NCBI GenBank assembly: GCA_932521025.1
Contig: OW051471.1
Coordinates: 2,852,001-2,916,000 of the forward strand
Length of the DNA stretch: 64,000 bases
Direction of reading: 5' to 3'
From: Oscheius onirici
Taxonomy: Eukaryota > Nematoda > Chromadorea > Rhabditida > Rhabditidae
Shown: piece after piece, positions 33,501 through 43,774 of the stretch
Position numbering within the stretch: position 1 is the first letter of the stretch
Layout of the letters: each line of letters starts with the position of its first letter
Made by a program: the position numbers and the translations under genes
The notes under the pieces: generated by a model
What the model was told of the DNA's origin: nothing
Database searches by the model: none
Seen by the model: only the letters and a program-made list of their open reading frames with translations

Positions 33501-36500
33501 CTCGATGAGCCGAATTTTTTTGTAGTTGACCATTTTTTTTGTGTAAAGCTCTCAATATTTTTTTTTTCGAGGTCGATTACCCCCAGGAACAATCCCAGGC
33601 CGATCCGATCAGTTTTAAGGGTAGCTGTAGAACTAATTACAAATACTTTTGACGCGCCCTAACAAATCCAAGCACGCTCTGTATTGTAACAAGCAGAACT
33701 GTATATGGGAAAAAGACATAATTGATCAACAAACTACCAAAAGTTGCATCCCAGAATATTCTGATCAAAGATTGAAGTGCGTTAGGGGATTATATATGTT
33801 GCAGTTGAAATTGACCGGCCGTTGATATTGACCGGAAATTCATTATTTTGGGTTTTTTATTTATTTTTTTTCTATCAAAATAGATAGATTGATTCATTCC
33901 TCATCTTTTAAGACTAAAACCAGCCGTTTATATGGGCTAAAGGCTTAGCTAAGCCCAAAACAAACAAACATGGCTTGTGAAATTGTTTTCAAGTGTAGTT
34001 TTCCGATTTTTTTTTTCGGTCGTTTTGGTATCAAAACGTTCCAAATAGGATATTCTACAGTAATAAAAGAAAATAAAATCAAAAAAGATCGAAAATGATC
34101 GATAAAAATAGAAAAAGTGAAATTTCCGGTCAATATCAACGGCTGGTCAATTTCAACTGCAACATATAAATCGGATGCCAAGACTGTCAGCTGCTTTGAT
34201 CACTACTAACCAAAGAAAAAGGAAAGAAAAGAAAACTCACAGCTCTGGAAGATGGGCAGGAACGGCGAGACGATGCTAACAAACGGAGAAGTAGCATAAC
34301 TGTGTCCCATATAGACGCCATTGCACCGATTATAGACCAGCTTATACGTAGCCGAATCCACGACATAGCACTGTTCCTCTTTGCCCAACTTGAAGCAGAC
34401 GGCATTCTGGACGACGCTGGAACAGCAGACTGTCGGGAACTGACTCGAGATGGCTTGCTTGGTTGACTATAACTTTTTGTTAACCGAGTTTAAAAAAAGT
34501 GAAACCTTTCCACTACAGGCCACTTTCAGTAGATCTTCGGCAATTCTCCGGTCTGTCGGATCCTTGTCCAGAGCATCCTTCAGATGATACAGAGCCCCAT
34601 CGACGTCAGAGGCCAAAAGTTCGATGCGACCTTGGAGCCAGGAGAGGTAGGGCTGTAATTTTGATTGTTTGTCCCATATTAGCGCTTGATTCGGCTCTAA
34701 CAAAAAGGGTCAGCAGGAATGAGATAAGAAAGAATAACATCGATTGCTTCACATGCTCTCTTCACAAGCTTTTTTTTTCTCTCCTAACACATTTCCACTC
34801 TATTTTTAATGTTTTTTTTCAGGGATGCTTAAATTATCTCTTCTAGATTCAAGTCTTCCATTGGAAAACAAAAAAAACGAAGGTTCTGTTCTGTTGTCTC
34901 AAAAAGTGAGTCCTACCAGTACAGTCTGTCCTACGTACAAGAGGGCAAAACAAACTATGCGTCATTAATAAAGTAAGTTTTCCACCCGGTGAACATACTC
35001 TGACAGCAAGAAAGTAATAGTTTTTTGGTTCTTTTCTGTCTGGCGAGATATAACCGTCCGAACATTATATAACTTTTAAGGACTCCCAGCCAGCTCTATA
35101 GCAGGATATGTATTACAGTACCTCTTTCTACGTTACCACAATCGGACCTGAATCATCCCCAACCTTGTGAAACAAATCAGCAAAGACTTCCCGGTTTGAA
35201 TATGCTTGGTGACAAACGAAATGAATATTCAATGCACAACTTGTATTTCGTTTTGAAACACTTCGAATGATCTGACTGTGAAAAAGTTCGGACAGTTAAA
35301 ACAGAAAAGAATCTACGTTCTTTTATCTTTTGAGGAGTCTAAGGGTTATGGCTCGCTTATAAGGGTCAAACCACGTGTGTTTACGTTCCGAAGTTTCCCA
35401 AAATATTCTACGGAATACAGGAAGAGAGCCTGTGCCTATTTTATTACCCCCAAAGAAAAAAACCGTCATAAAATGCTCACATGTTCTCGGTCGACGCCAG
35501 CTGCCATATTCAGAAACTCCAGAGCCTCTTCCTTGTTCCCAGTCGCTTTCAAGACAACCTGCCCCAGTTGAATCAGAGCCAGATCTGACGCGTGTGGCTG
35601 GAATCTCTTAGTTTTTCAAGAAAGTTCCAGAAACTTACATCTATCAGAACACTTTCCATCAGACAGAATGCCGCCTGACTCGGATACCCCTTGACTCTCC
35701 AATAGAGCGCTGCCAGATTGAGGACAAGCCATCTGGGACCGATGTCATTTTCCAGAAGAGTCCTGATTCGTTGTCCTACTTCAGTCATGTCCATCAGCTT
35801 GTCTGCCAGTCTTATAAGAACAGATTTTAGCTGAAGTTCGGCGAATTCCGCCTTGAAGCCGGTTATCTTGACCAGGGTTTTGATCGTGGAGTACTGTAGA
35901 TATGGTTATTATAAGAATGCGGTAGAACTTACAGGACTGAACGGATTCCCTTGAAGATTGGTCGTCTCACAGAAGGGCTCGTTCCAGGGAAGCGGGTGCT
36001 CTTCATTGTGTTCTAAACCAAGGAACTTGGTGAGCAGTTCGGAGACTCTGGAAAAGAGGATTTGAGCGGATTTCATACGCTGGTCATTGGGAAGAGTCGG
36101 GTCAAAAATTAGAGGTCTGTACTGAAGACAGGTTGAGTGTCTGGTGAAGTTCATGAGAGAAGAATCAAAACCCCAGCTTATTCAAGTGTCAGGCAGTCTG
36201 CCTGATCAGCAGAGAGACATCGAAGTTATAAAAAATTTGACTGGGTATCTTGTGTACTGTCTATCATGACTGGTCAAGAAGATTCCTTGGTGAAGAGTGG
36301 CTGAGAGTCAAGAGATTTGACCGGTCAAAATGTCCGGTCATCCGGTGGATCTCAGGGTAAGGGAGAGTTGACCGGTCAAGAAATGATCATCCGGAATGAC
36401 ACCAAAAATCTCGTACCAGAGTCTAAAGACACAAGACCTTGGATCCAATGATCGCTCATATCCCCAGTCATCTAGATATACCGGCCCTATTTACGTCATT

Positions 36501-39500
36501 AACCATGGGGTGAGATTTTTGGTATAAAAAGACCCTCCTCGGATCATTCTTCACACCAAATGAAGATCTCTCTCCTGCTCTTGGTTCTCTTCTTCCTGAC
36601 AGTTCTTTCCTACCCTAATTATCGAGGAGGAGGTTACGGTAGAGGTTCGTTTCCTCCTCGAACTGTTCGTAAGTCAGATTTTAGGAGGCTGGCATGGTCA
36701 TGGGCATCATCATCATGGCCACTACCACCACCATCACCACGGATACTACAAAGGAGGTCAAGACTACTATCCTCGCTACGGGCGACCCAATTTTGGTCTT
36801 TTTATTGGCTGATCTCTCTGTTCTTACGGTTACTGAGAATAAATCTGTTTATCCATTATTAAAAATAAAAGCGACTCACAGATATCCCTTGTCCTCCGGC
36901 GAAATAAAAACCTGGGGCATTGACTTTGGATTGAAGATGTCCGTTCTTGAGATGATGGCCTGACAGTCGACAGAGCTCGGCCAGTCGGATCTTCTCCAGT
37001 AGCGATCTTGAATAGTGTCACTGGAATCTTTTCTGTTATAAAACTTTACAAAAAAAATCGTACCTCAGTGGATACTTCTTGGCCAGAACCGGTTCAAAGA
37101 CTAGCGTCTCCTTGATCTGCTTGACCTTCTTCTCGAAAATTCTGTCTTTTGGGAACAGCTCTGCCAGTTTCCAGGTCGTGTCGTTCAGCTAAACTTTATG
37201 TTTAGAGACTTCGGTTTTTTTTGGACTCAGGACTTGATTATTTCAATTTTCATTCTGCCCAGATCTTTTTTGAAAAGCAAAAGAGCAGAGCAACAGTCCA
37301 CCTACTGCGCTCAAAGTTGGTGCGCAGTGGCTTGAAAAAATGACGTGAAACTGGCAGAATCTCTTAATTTGACTACTTTTTCAAAACGTTCGTCTTTTTT
37401 CAAACTGTTCCATTCGTCGCGAAAAAATATCAGGGGAATCCATAATTCAATATTCGAGTCAATCTTCCGCTCGTTTTTTGCCATTCTTTTGCAAACTGCT
37501 CTCCAACGCCGGCCCCAATACCCTGAGAATCTTGTCCGTTGCAAGACCCTTTACTTTGGTTCACTTAACCTTTGAAAATACTGTAACTTTTACCAATGGT
37601 CTCGTAGCCAAAGTAGCTTTTCGAAGCGGTAGAAAGTAGCTCTCATAGGCTTCCGTATCCTTGACGTCACAGAACAAGACTCCAGCTATGTTGTTCGGAT
37701 TGTTCGAGTAGGGGAAACGCTTTGCTATCGTCGCTACACAGTCTCGATCTGAATTTTTCGTCTCATCTCGGAAAAAATACCAATACTTACGAGGATTCCA
37801 TCCATACTTTGACATCTCATAAGCCAGCTTCTGTGCCTGTCTCATGTCCTGACCGACCATTCTTGCTAGAATCTGCTCCTCGTTTTTCATCTGAACTGGA
37901 CCGTTTAGGAGATTTTTGGAGAGACTCACTCTAGCTCCATAGATCTCATTGAAGTGGAGCTTTTCCGTCAAAAGATACTCAAGATTTTCCCGCTGTAACT
38001 CCAGCTCGTTTGTTATGTGGAGCTGGCAGGATAGGGCCGCGTGTTTTTCGTTTATACTCTTCATTATCCGATCCCATCCTTGGATCTTGGCTCGGTCTTT
38101 GTCCGTCATTTGCTGGAATTTAGGGATGACAATCCACCTCTCTTACAGTAACTGACCGCTTCCAAATGAATCGCCTCAGCATAGTCTCTCGCCGCATACT
38201 CTACTCTCTTCATCGTCGAAACCGTATTGTTCCCATGCTTCTCCCTAAAACAATATAGTCATTCTCTCTTCCCTATAACTCACGCCGAAATGATACAGTC
38301 GGCCGTCACCCCGTGTATTATCGTCAGGCGACAGAAGGGATCGTTGATAGGCTGGATCATGTCCGATAGCCACTGAAACAGGTTGATCAATCTCTATCAA
38401 TTTCCAGATCTCCCTATATAAATATCCCAATCTTCACCTGCAGTCAACAACAAAATGATTCGTTCCCTCTTTCTCTGTTCCCTTCTCCTTCTCCTAGTCC
38501 AGTCCTACCGTCTGGACGAGGGACTTTATGAACACGGAACCGTTCACTACGATACCGGCTACCGTAATCAGTACCAGGGTAGACGAGAAGGAGAGTATGA
38601 GAGAGGTTTGTTCAGTTTTATGAAGAGACTTTTTTTGAACCTTTAGACGGTCATTATGATGGACATCGTGACCACTATGATTCTCACGAACATGGATACG
38701 GTCATGGACCCGAGTACGGCCACCGACATCGTGAGCACCGTGGTCACGACTACGCTCCTGTCATCAACCCCTTCTTTGGATAAATTATAGTTTTCTTCTT
38801 GTTTGTACGGGTGGTTCCGCATAAACTATCTCTGATGCGTCTTGCTCAAGGGAATTGTAGCCAAAACCAAAGGTACTGTCTCGGACAATCCTGTTTTGAA
38901 TGGGCTATCCAAAAAGTTATTTGAAGATCAAAGTCAATATTTTCGAAAATAGAAAGGCTGGTAACCAGAACAGTGAAACATTACACCTTTCCCGGTTATT
39001 CCGTCTTTAGATCTAGTTTGACATGACAATTCAGGTTTGATTTTACAGTGTGATCAGTCTATTCAGACAAAGCGAAAATCTCGTTGTCTTTTGTTCAAAA
39101 CGTGGCTCAAATCAGAAACAGTGGGGCATTCTTGGAAATGGGATTAATGATCAAGTAAAGTAAAGTAAAAGCTTTAAAAAAACTCGCCGAAGCCAGACCA
39201 GCTGCCTCATCGCTCTTGTCCGCAAAGTTCAACAGCGTAGCAGCCGAAACTTGTATGACCTGATCCATGTAGGCCTTGTACTCCGGATCATGATTTCCAG
39301 TCCTCAAGACAGTACTAGCCGTCCGATAGCAGTTCATCGCCTCATTGATATTCCCGTCCGATCTCCAATAGCTGGCCGCCATCAGATGCAAGTAGGGATG
39401 ATGACTCATTCGGCTCTCTTTCCATGCCAACAACTTGCCAATAAAGGCCCCAATTTCCTTCATTGGCCGCTTTCGAAAGTCTAGATATCCCGCCAAGATG

Positions 39501-40553
39501 TGAGAATACTCGACGTCCGGAAGACGACCCTTTAGAATGAAGTCGAATGAGGTCTGAAGGTTTAAAAATAGATTCTTTGGATAGTTACTCTTACCAATCC
39601 GAGTTCCTTTTCGCCTGGAAAGGCACTCTTGACAAAGTATTTAGAGCATAGGGGCTCTGTCTCCGAGTTACTGGGCAGGGCTGTCGTTTTCAGTTCGGAG
39701 ATGTATCTGAAAGCGTCTCTTTTGGAAACGAAGGGTCTCTTTCTCTTTTGTCTTTTTCTCATCAGTTCTGCAAAGAAAAGAAGCTCCATGATTATTTTCT
39801 ATCCGGAGCGTTTCTGGCAGTTGCGGTCAAAATTGAGACATTCCACGGACAAGCTATTCAAAGTGGGGACTAATTGAATGTCCGTCTAGATTACAGTTAC
39901 AGCTTCCAAAAAGTTAGGACACCTTCTATTTGTTCCCGAGTTTTCTGAACTTCTAGCCTCTTCATCAGTCTAGATTTGATAAAGTGGTTGCTAGACAGAT
40001 CAACCATGAATTTAGGTACAATTTTTGTAGTTTGCAGAACCGAAAGAGAGTCCCCGAAAATATACAAATTAACTAGAAGAGAACCCACTCTTCGTTCAAA
40101 ACAGCATAATCCGTGCAAGTTTCCAATGAAAAAGTCGATCGGAACAGTTCCTTCGTGATTTTAATGTCCGCAGCTCGTTGACAATGAGCATTTTCCCTCT
40201 TCACTCTGGTCTCAATATCCGGCTCGTCTAATCTCTCCCTTTTCGTTATAGATTTCTAAAAAATGGACTTTTGAAGAAAGTAGACTAACCAGAGTCTCAC
40301 TGAGTTCCGTATAGGTCTTTCCAAAAGCCCGGACACTTTCCACCTGCCTCAGGAAGTCGGTCAGGGAGCCCGGATAGTTCAGATTAAAGGGAGAGTCGTG
40401 CTCAAATGGAAACTTATTGAATTTCTTATGGAAACTAACCACAGCCTCAATCTTCTTCCCATCGTCAGTTAGCCGCCATTGGTGGACACAGAAAACATCC
40501 TGCAGGCATATGAGAAAAATGAAGACCCAGGCGGCTGGTTTGTGACGAGACAT
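30581..40553 (-). CDS. TTC17: Tetratricopeptide repeat protein 17 (TTC17) homologue
   Basis: About 20 minus-strand exons spread over 10 kb. Only the first junction was fully phase-checked (40290-40553 to 40085-40255). The N terminus is a signal peptide (WVFIFLICLQDVFC) followed by HQWRLTDDGKKIEAVV, as in TTC17. Recognisable TPR segments are LMAASYWRSDGNINEAMNCY (39.4 kb), LNLAALYWRVKGYPSQAAF (35.7 kb), the IELLASDVDGALYHLKDAL helix pair (34.6 kb) and LCVLSSLYWRVVGDAPQAVG to LANIYASI (30.8-31.0 kb). It ends RALEFYYSTLALQY...CHSGEKFSFDSA. The middle carries the family's coiled region (EEQILARMVGQDMRQAQKLAYE, 37.8 kb) and WVSVTAKGIDIEKFVDL (31.5 kb). TTC17 is linked to actin polymerisation and ciliogenesis in vertebrates. 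Two His-rich peptide genes and three fold-back transposons lie inside its introns. Confidence 0.88.
32094..32546. mobile_element. Fold-back element with TTAA ends
   Basis: A near-palindrome of about 450 bp in a TTC17 intron. The left end is TTAAAGGGACAGTCTCATT and the right end AATGAGACTGTCCCTTTAA. Matching internal words (CTAATCGATTTCTCGTCAAAA, GTGGGTCCCGCCACG) occur in inverted order. TTAA at both ends suggests a TTAA-targeting (piggyBac-like) non-autonomous element. Because the ends are palindromic the target duplication cannot be separated from the terminus. Confidence 0.75.
32768..33663. mobile_element. 0.9-kb fold-back element carrying tRNA-like arms, TA target
   Basis: The ends GGGCGCATCAAAAGT and ACTTTTGACGCGCCC are flanked by TA. 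The two arms (about 32770-33210 and 33320-33661) match in inverted order over nearly their whole length, including the words GATCGGATCGG, GGGGGTAATCGAC and GGGTGATATTTA. Each arm contains a tRNA-like box (GACCCGGGTTCGAGTCC near 33112 and its complement near 33405) next to GGTGTAGTGGGTTTG. Ends and TA target resemble mariner-type MITEs. Confidence 0.82.
33797..34164. mobile_element. Fold-back element with TA target
   Basis: The ends TGTTGCAGTTGAAATTGACC and GGTCAATTTCAACTGCAACA are flanked by TA (33795-33796, 34165-34166). The second inverted block reads GTTGATATTGACCGGAAATT. A 368-bp element in the same TTC17 intron as the two above. No coding capacity. Confidence 0.82.
36523..36530 (+). promoter_or_regulatory. 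TATA box of His-rich peptide gene 1
   Basis: GGTATAAAAAG about 37 bp upstream of the ATG at 36560. Confidence 0.7.
36560..36812 (+). CDS. Secreted His/Gly/Tyr-rich peptide 1, inside TTC17
   Basis: Two exons (36560-36644, 36685-36812) joined by a 40-nt phase-1 intron encode 70 residues. A signal peptide (MKISLLLLVLFFLTVLSYP) is followed by NYRGGGYGRG and a His cluster (11 His within about 18 residues), then Gly/Tyr/Arg-rich sequence ending FGLFIG. There are no cysteines. The layout (TATA box, tiny exon 1, phase-1 intron after a Gly-Arg stretch, His-rich exon 2) is shared with the genes at 38.5 and 43.0 kb, so the three are paralogues. His clusters suggest metal binding. Gly/Tyr-rich secreted peptides in nematodes include antimicrobial and cuticle peptides. 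The function is unproven. AATAAA is at 36837-36842. It lies on the opposite strand inside a TTC17 intron. Confidence 0.82.
38414..38421 (+). promoter_or_regulatory. TATA box of His-rich peptide gene 2
   Basis: CTATATAAATA about 40 bp upstream of the ATG at 38455. Confidence 0.7.
38455..38783 (+). CDS. Secreted His-rich peptide 2, inside TTC17
   Basis: Two exons (38455-38605, 38647-38783), phase-1 intron of 41 nt, 95 residues. A signal peptide (MIRSLFLCSLLLLLVQSY) precedes an acidic/Tyr segment (LDEGLYEHGTVHYDTGYRN). The second exon is His/Asp/Gly/Tyr-rich with GH and YGH spacing, ending APVINPFFG. It shares the exon plan and TATA spacing of peptides 1 and 3. It is secreted and could chelate metal ions or act as a surface or defence peptide, which is inference only. 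It lies on the strand opposite to TTC17, within an intron of that gene. Confidence 0.82.
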
Positions 40554-40559
40554 ACCCGT

Positions 40560-41600
40560 AGTCTATTGCATCCAAGACCTGGAAATATCATTTTTTTTTG
40601 ACAAAAGAGGGGAAAAAAGAAAAAAAGAACAAAATCCTGGATTCAAAGTGCTCTTGGAGCAAGTCCAAGGATATAATTTTGAATACGGTAGAATGGGATG
40701 CGTACGGCTGCCAAATTGCTAAGGGAGACTATTGGGGTCAAGGAGAAACGGGTTCCAGTTTCGTGAATGAAAAAGAGGCAAATGAACAAAGTGGGTATTG
40801 GTGGAGAGAATTAGATTTTGGAAAGAGACAAAGATTTCGTTAATCATCAGTCTTCTCAGCAGCTACTGCTTGTCGTTCTAAGGACAAGATCCGGTAGCAA
40901 ACGTTTAAACGACTGTTGTGGTCTGTTCCGGCACGACTATTTCTTCACGAGTCGTGAATCACGATGCACTGTGAGAAGACTCCTACTCCTACAATTAGTC
41001 AGTTAGTCAGTCACTGAAACTCGATAGGAATATGGTAACCAATACAGTTTCTCTCAATCCGTCATACGGTAGCGATTTAGAAGAGCCTTATTGTCATTGA
41101 AAACTGCCAGAGTCTGGTCATCGACTCTGTCTTCGAACAAAAAATTATAAGCATATAGTTCGGACTGAAGAGAATGCATTCTTTCAAACGGGTTACTAGT
41201 TTCAAGAAGCTAATGAACACGGTAGAATATTGAGAAGAATGAAGAGAACTTAGCTTTGAGAACAAAATCAGATATTCCAGTGAAGAAAGTACCTCCTGGT
41301 AGACGAAACGACATCAGTTAAAGACGAATCCAAGTAGTTCTGATGAGAAAACTTTCCAGACTTTTTATTGAGGACTTTTTTTTCCACAAACATTTGAAAC
41401 TTCCGAAAACGAAGTAAGTTTTTTTAGAGAAAAAGCTAGGCTGCAGAAAGAAAGGGTAGAAGCTACTGTAATCAAGACTATCATATCAGTGCCGAGCTAA
41501 ACGAAAAACTTTGAATAATGAAACCAACAAAGAACCGAGAACACAAGAAAAAGAACAAGGTTTCCCCCTATGAGACATTTATCTGCTGATTTGTTGGCCT
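40560..41600. other. Intergenic between TTC17 and the coiled-coil gene
   Basis: No exon recognised on either strand. The A-rich stretch 40590-40640 has an open plus frame without recognisable content. Confidence 0.45.
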
Positions 41601-41604
41601 TTGT

Positions 41605-42471
41605 CTAGGCACTGCTCTCGCCCTCCAGTGTCTTGATCTTCTTCTCTTGGCTCTTCAGCTGCTCGACCAGCTTCTTCTTCTGCTCCTCGTGTGTCTCCTT
41701 GGTCTTCTCGAATTCGTCTTCCAGGATCGCCAGGTCCTTCTGGGAGGCAGCCAGCTCGATTCGCACGCTCTCTTCTCTCTTCCTGGCTTCCATCATGAGC
41801 TCGATACGATTGCTCCTCTCTTCTCCGACCTTCTCGAGCTCGTCGGCCTGTTTCTTCTTCTCCTCCTGCAGCACCTCGACCGTCTTCTTCTCTTCTTCGA
41901 GCTCCTGCTTGAAGATGTCCATTTCGAGGAGCAGGCTCTCTTCTTTCTTCTTGACTTCCTCGAGCATCGCCTTGTGCTTCTCGAGCTCCGTCTCGTAGTC
42001 TTCCGGGCTCGGGTGCTTCTTGACCAGAGTGTGATGACCTGCCCGTCCGACATCCAAGCCCACACATTAGTTCCCTCGACGAAGTAGGCGTTGACGTGCT
42101 CCTTCAGGAAGTCGAGACCGTAGGAGAGGTCGTAGCCTTCCATTCCCTCGCCGTTCGGAATACGGACCAGCAGGAAGACGGCGTTGACAAAGACCTCCCC
42201 ATCGTATGGAGTCTCATTCTTGTCGCTGTAGAATTCCTTCTTCAGGGCAGCCATGGTGAGAGTAGCGCCATCGGGATACTTCTCAACCAGGACGACGGAG
42301 TCTTCCACCAGAACTCCTTCTTCGTCGACGAGAGTGTGCTCGGCATCCACTGGCAACCTTCTTCTTGATCAGCTTCTTGGCGAGTCCTCCAGTGAAGTGC
42401 TTCTTGCCGTTGTAGAAGGTGAAGACGGAGTCGGCGACTTCTCCATTTCCGAGGATCCTGATGTCAGCCAT
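41605..42471 (-). CDS. Coiled-coil protein with two compensating frameshifts
   Basis: ATG at 42471 starts MADIRILGNGEVADSVFTFY, and the frame is clear to KKLIKKK (about 42375). Sense then continues one base out of frame (VDAEHTLVDEEGVLVEDS to WAWMSDGQVITL, about 42370-42035). It then returns to the original frame as VKKHPSPEDYETELEKHK and a long Glu/Lys coiled coil ending LEGESSA (stop at 41605). Total length from ATG to stop is 867 nt, an exact multiple of three. No splice signals exist at either switch, so they look like a +1 and a -1 change. A coherent product would be about 288 residues: a compact N-terminal region with a predicted coil of roughly 135 residues. I do not recognise the family. 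Confidence 0.55.
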
Positions 42472-42922
42472 CCTGGACAGTCGCTATCGGTCGAATGGCT
42501 AGCTAATTGAATCGTAGTAGAGGATTAGTTCAAAACTTTTAGTTATGTTCAAAAGTTAGGAAAACTTCGATGATTGCTTCAAAATTTTTCAGAAAGTACA
42601 ACAAGTTGTACTAAAAAAAGATGTTAACGGAAAGAGTAACAATATTTTCTACTGAACAAACTCTGTCATCAATTCGGAAACTTCTGTACTATAGAAATTT
42701 GTATGGTATAGAAGCGCAATTTTTCGGATGCGTCGGAACTGAGCTCACTTCCTCCTGAAGTTAAAGTTTCGTCTCCAACAAAAGAATCAAAGTCCAAGCT
42801 CACTCACAACACACCTAGTCAAAGATCTCGTTTATTAGCGTAGTCGTCCTTGCATACGATCTCTAACGCCTATACCGGCCTCTCGACGTCATTGGACCGT
42901 CTATTTACGCATAAACAGAATC

Positions 42923-42930
42923 CTATAAAA
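42923..42930 (+). promoter_or_regulatory. TATA box of His-rich peptide gene 3
   Basis: CCTATAAAAG about 40 bp upstream of the ATG at 42968. Confidence 0.7.
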
Positions 42931-42967
42931 GTGTCCCTGTGCCCATGGTCGATCAGATCTCTGTCTC

Positions 42968-43399
42968 ATGAACTTCTCACTCCTTCTCGTCTTCTTCTGT
43001 ACCATCCTCGTCAGTTACGCCTATCCTCCGTATGGAGGGGGCTACGGCAGCTATGAGAGAGGCTAGTTTTTTTTTTGCAGAAAAAGGTTAGCTTCTGCAA
43101 AGTTGTTGTTCTGGATACGATAAGCAACTTTGTAGAACATGACAAAGTTTGAAAATGCCGTCATCAACGAAGAAGCGTGAAAGGTGCATGTTATGGCCAC
43201 TTTTTTTAAATTTTCTATCTCTAAAATTCCATGTTTAGGAGACTACGGAGGACATCGCCATCATCACCATCACCACCATGGCTTTGAGAGAGGATACGGA
43301 GGAGTCGGAGGCCTGTACCCGTCTCAAATTGTACCAGTAGTCATCCCATCGCCCGTACTCACCCCCTCTATCTACCAGCCTCCAGTCATTATTGGCTAA
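42968..43399 (+). CDS. Secreted His/Gly-rich peptide 3
   Basis: Two exons (42968-43061, 43239-43399) give 84 residues: a signal peptide (MNFSLLLVFFCTILVSYA), then YPPYGGGYGSYERG, seven consecutive His, Gly/Tyr sequence, and a Pro/Val-rich tail ending PPVIIG. The donor after GAGAG reads GC instead of GT. A GC-AG intron is needed, because reading through gives TAG directly after YERG. The phase-1 position matches the introns of the two sister genes. AATAAA is at 43429-43434. Confidence 0.75.
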
Positions 43400-43774
43400 T
43401 CCCGTACAAAAGATTGTTCTCAGTCACAAATAAAGCTTTACCTCCATTTTCGAGTCCTACACTTGATTTGCGCCAGCCTAACACCAAATTCGGGTCAACA
43501 GGCCAACGGCGGGAATTAATTTTTTTTCAATTGCGCCGCTTAGCAGCAGCTGATTCCAGCTCTAATTATAGGCTTCTCGTTCGATTTTTCTTTCCTTTCC
43601 GACTGTGGAAATGGTTCATTTTCAAGTTTTTGAACTTGAAGAAAAGTATAGTTTTTCCGGCATGTTTTGTCCGAATGCCAGGTCTCAAAGCCTGGCTTTC
43701 CTTCGAAATCTATCGATTTCTCAGCCGTCTTTTTCTTTTCTTTGACCTCAAAAACCTTTTATTCCAGACAAAAA

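Noticed and set aside
41579-42087. Long ORFs in other frames over the coiled-coil gene
   Set aside because: They are shadows produced by GAG/AAG-rich coiled-coil codons. The minus frame ending LEGESSA is the coherent one.
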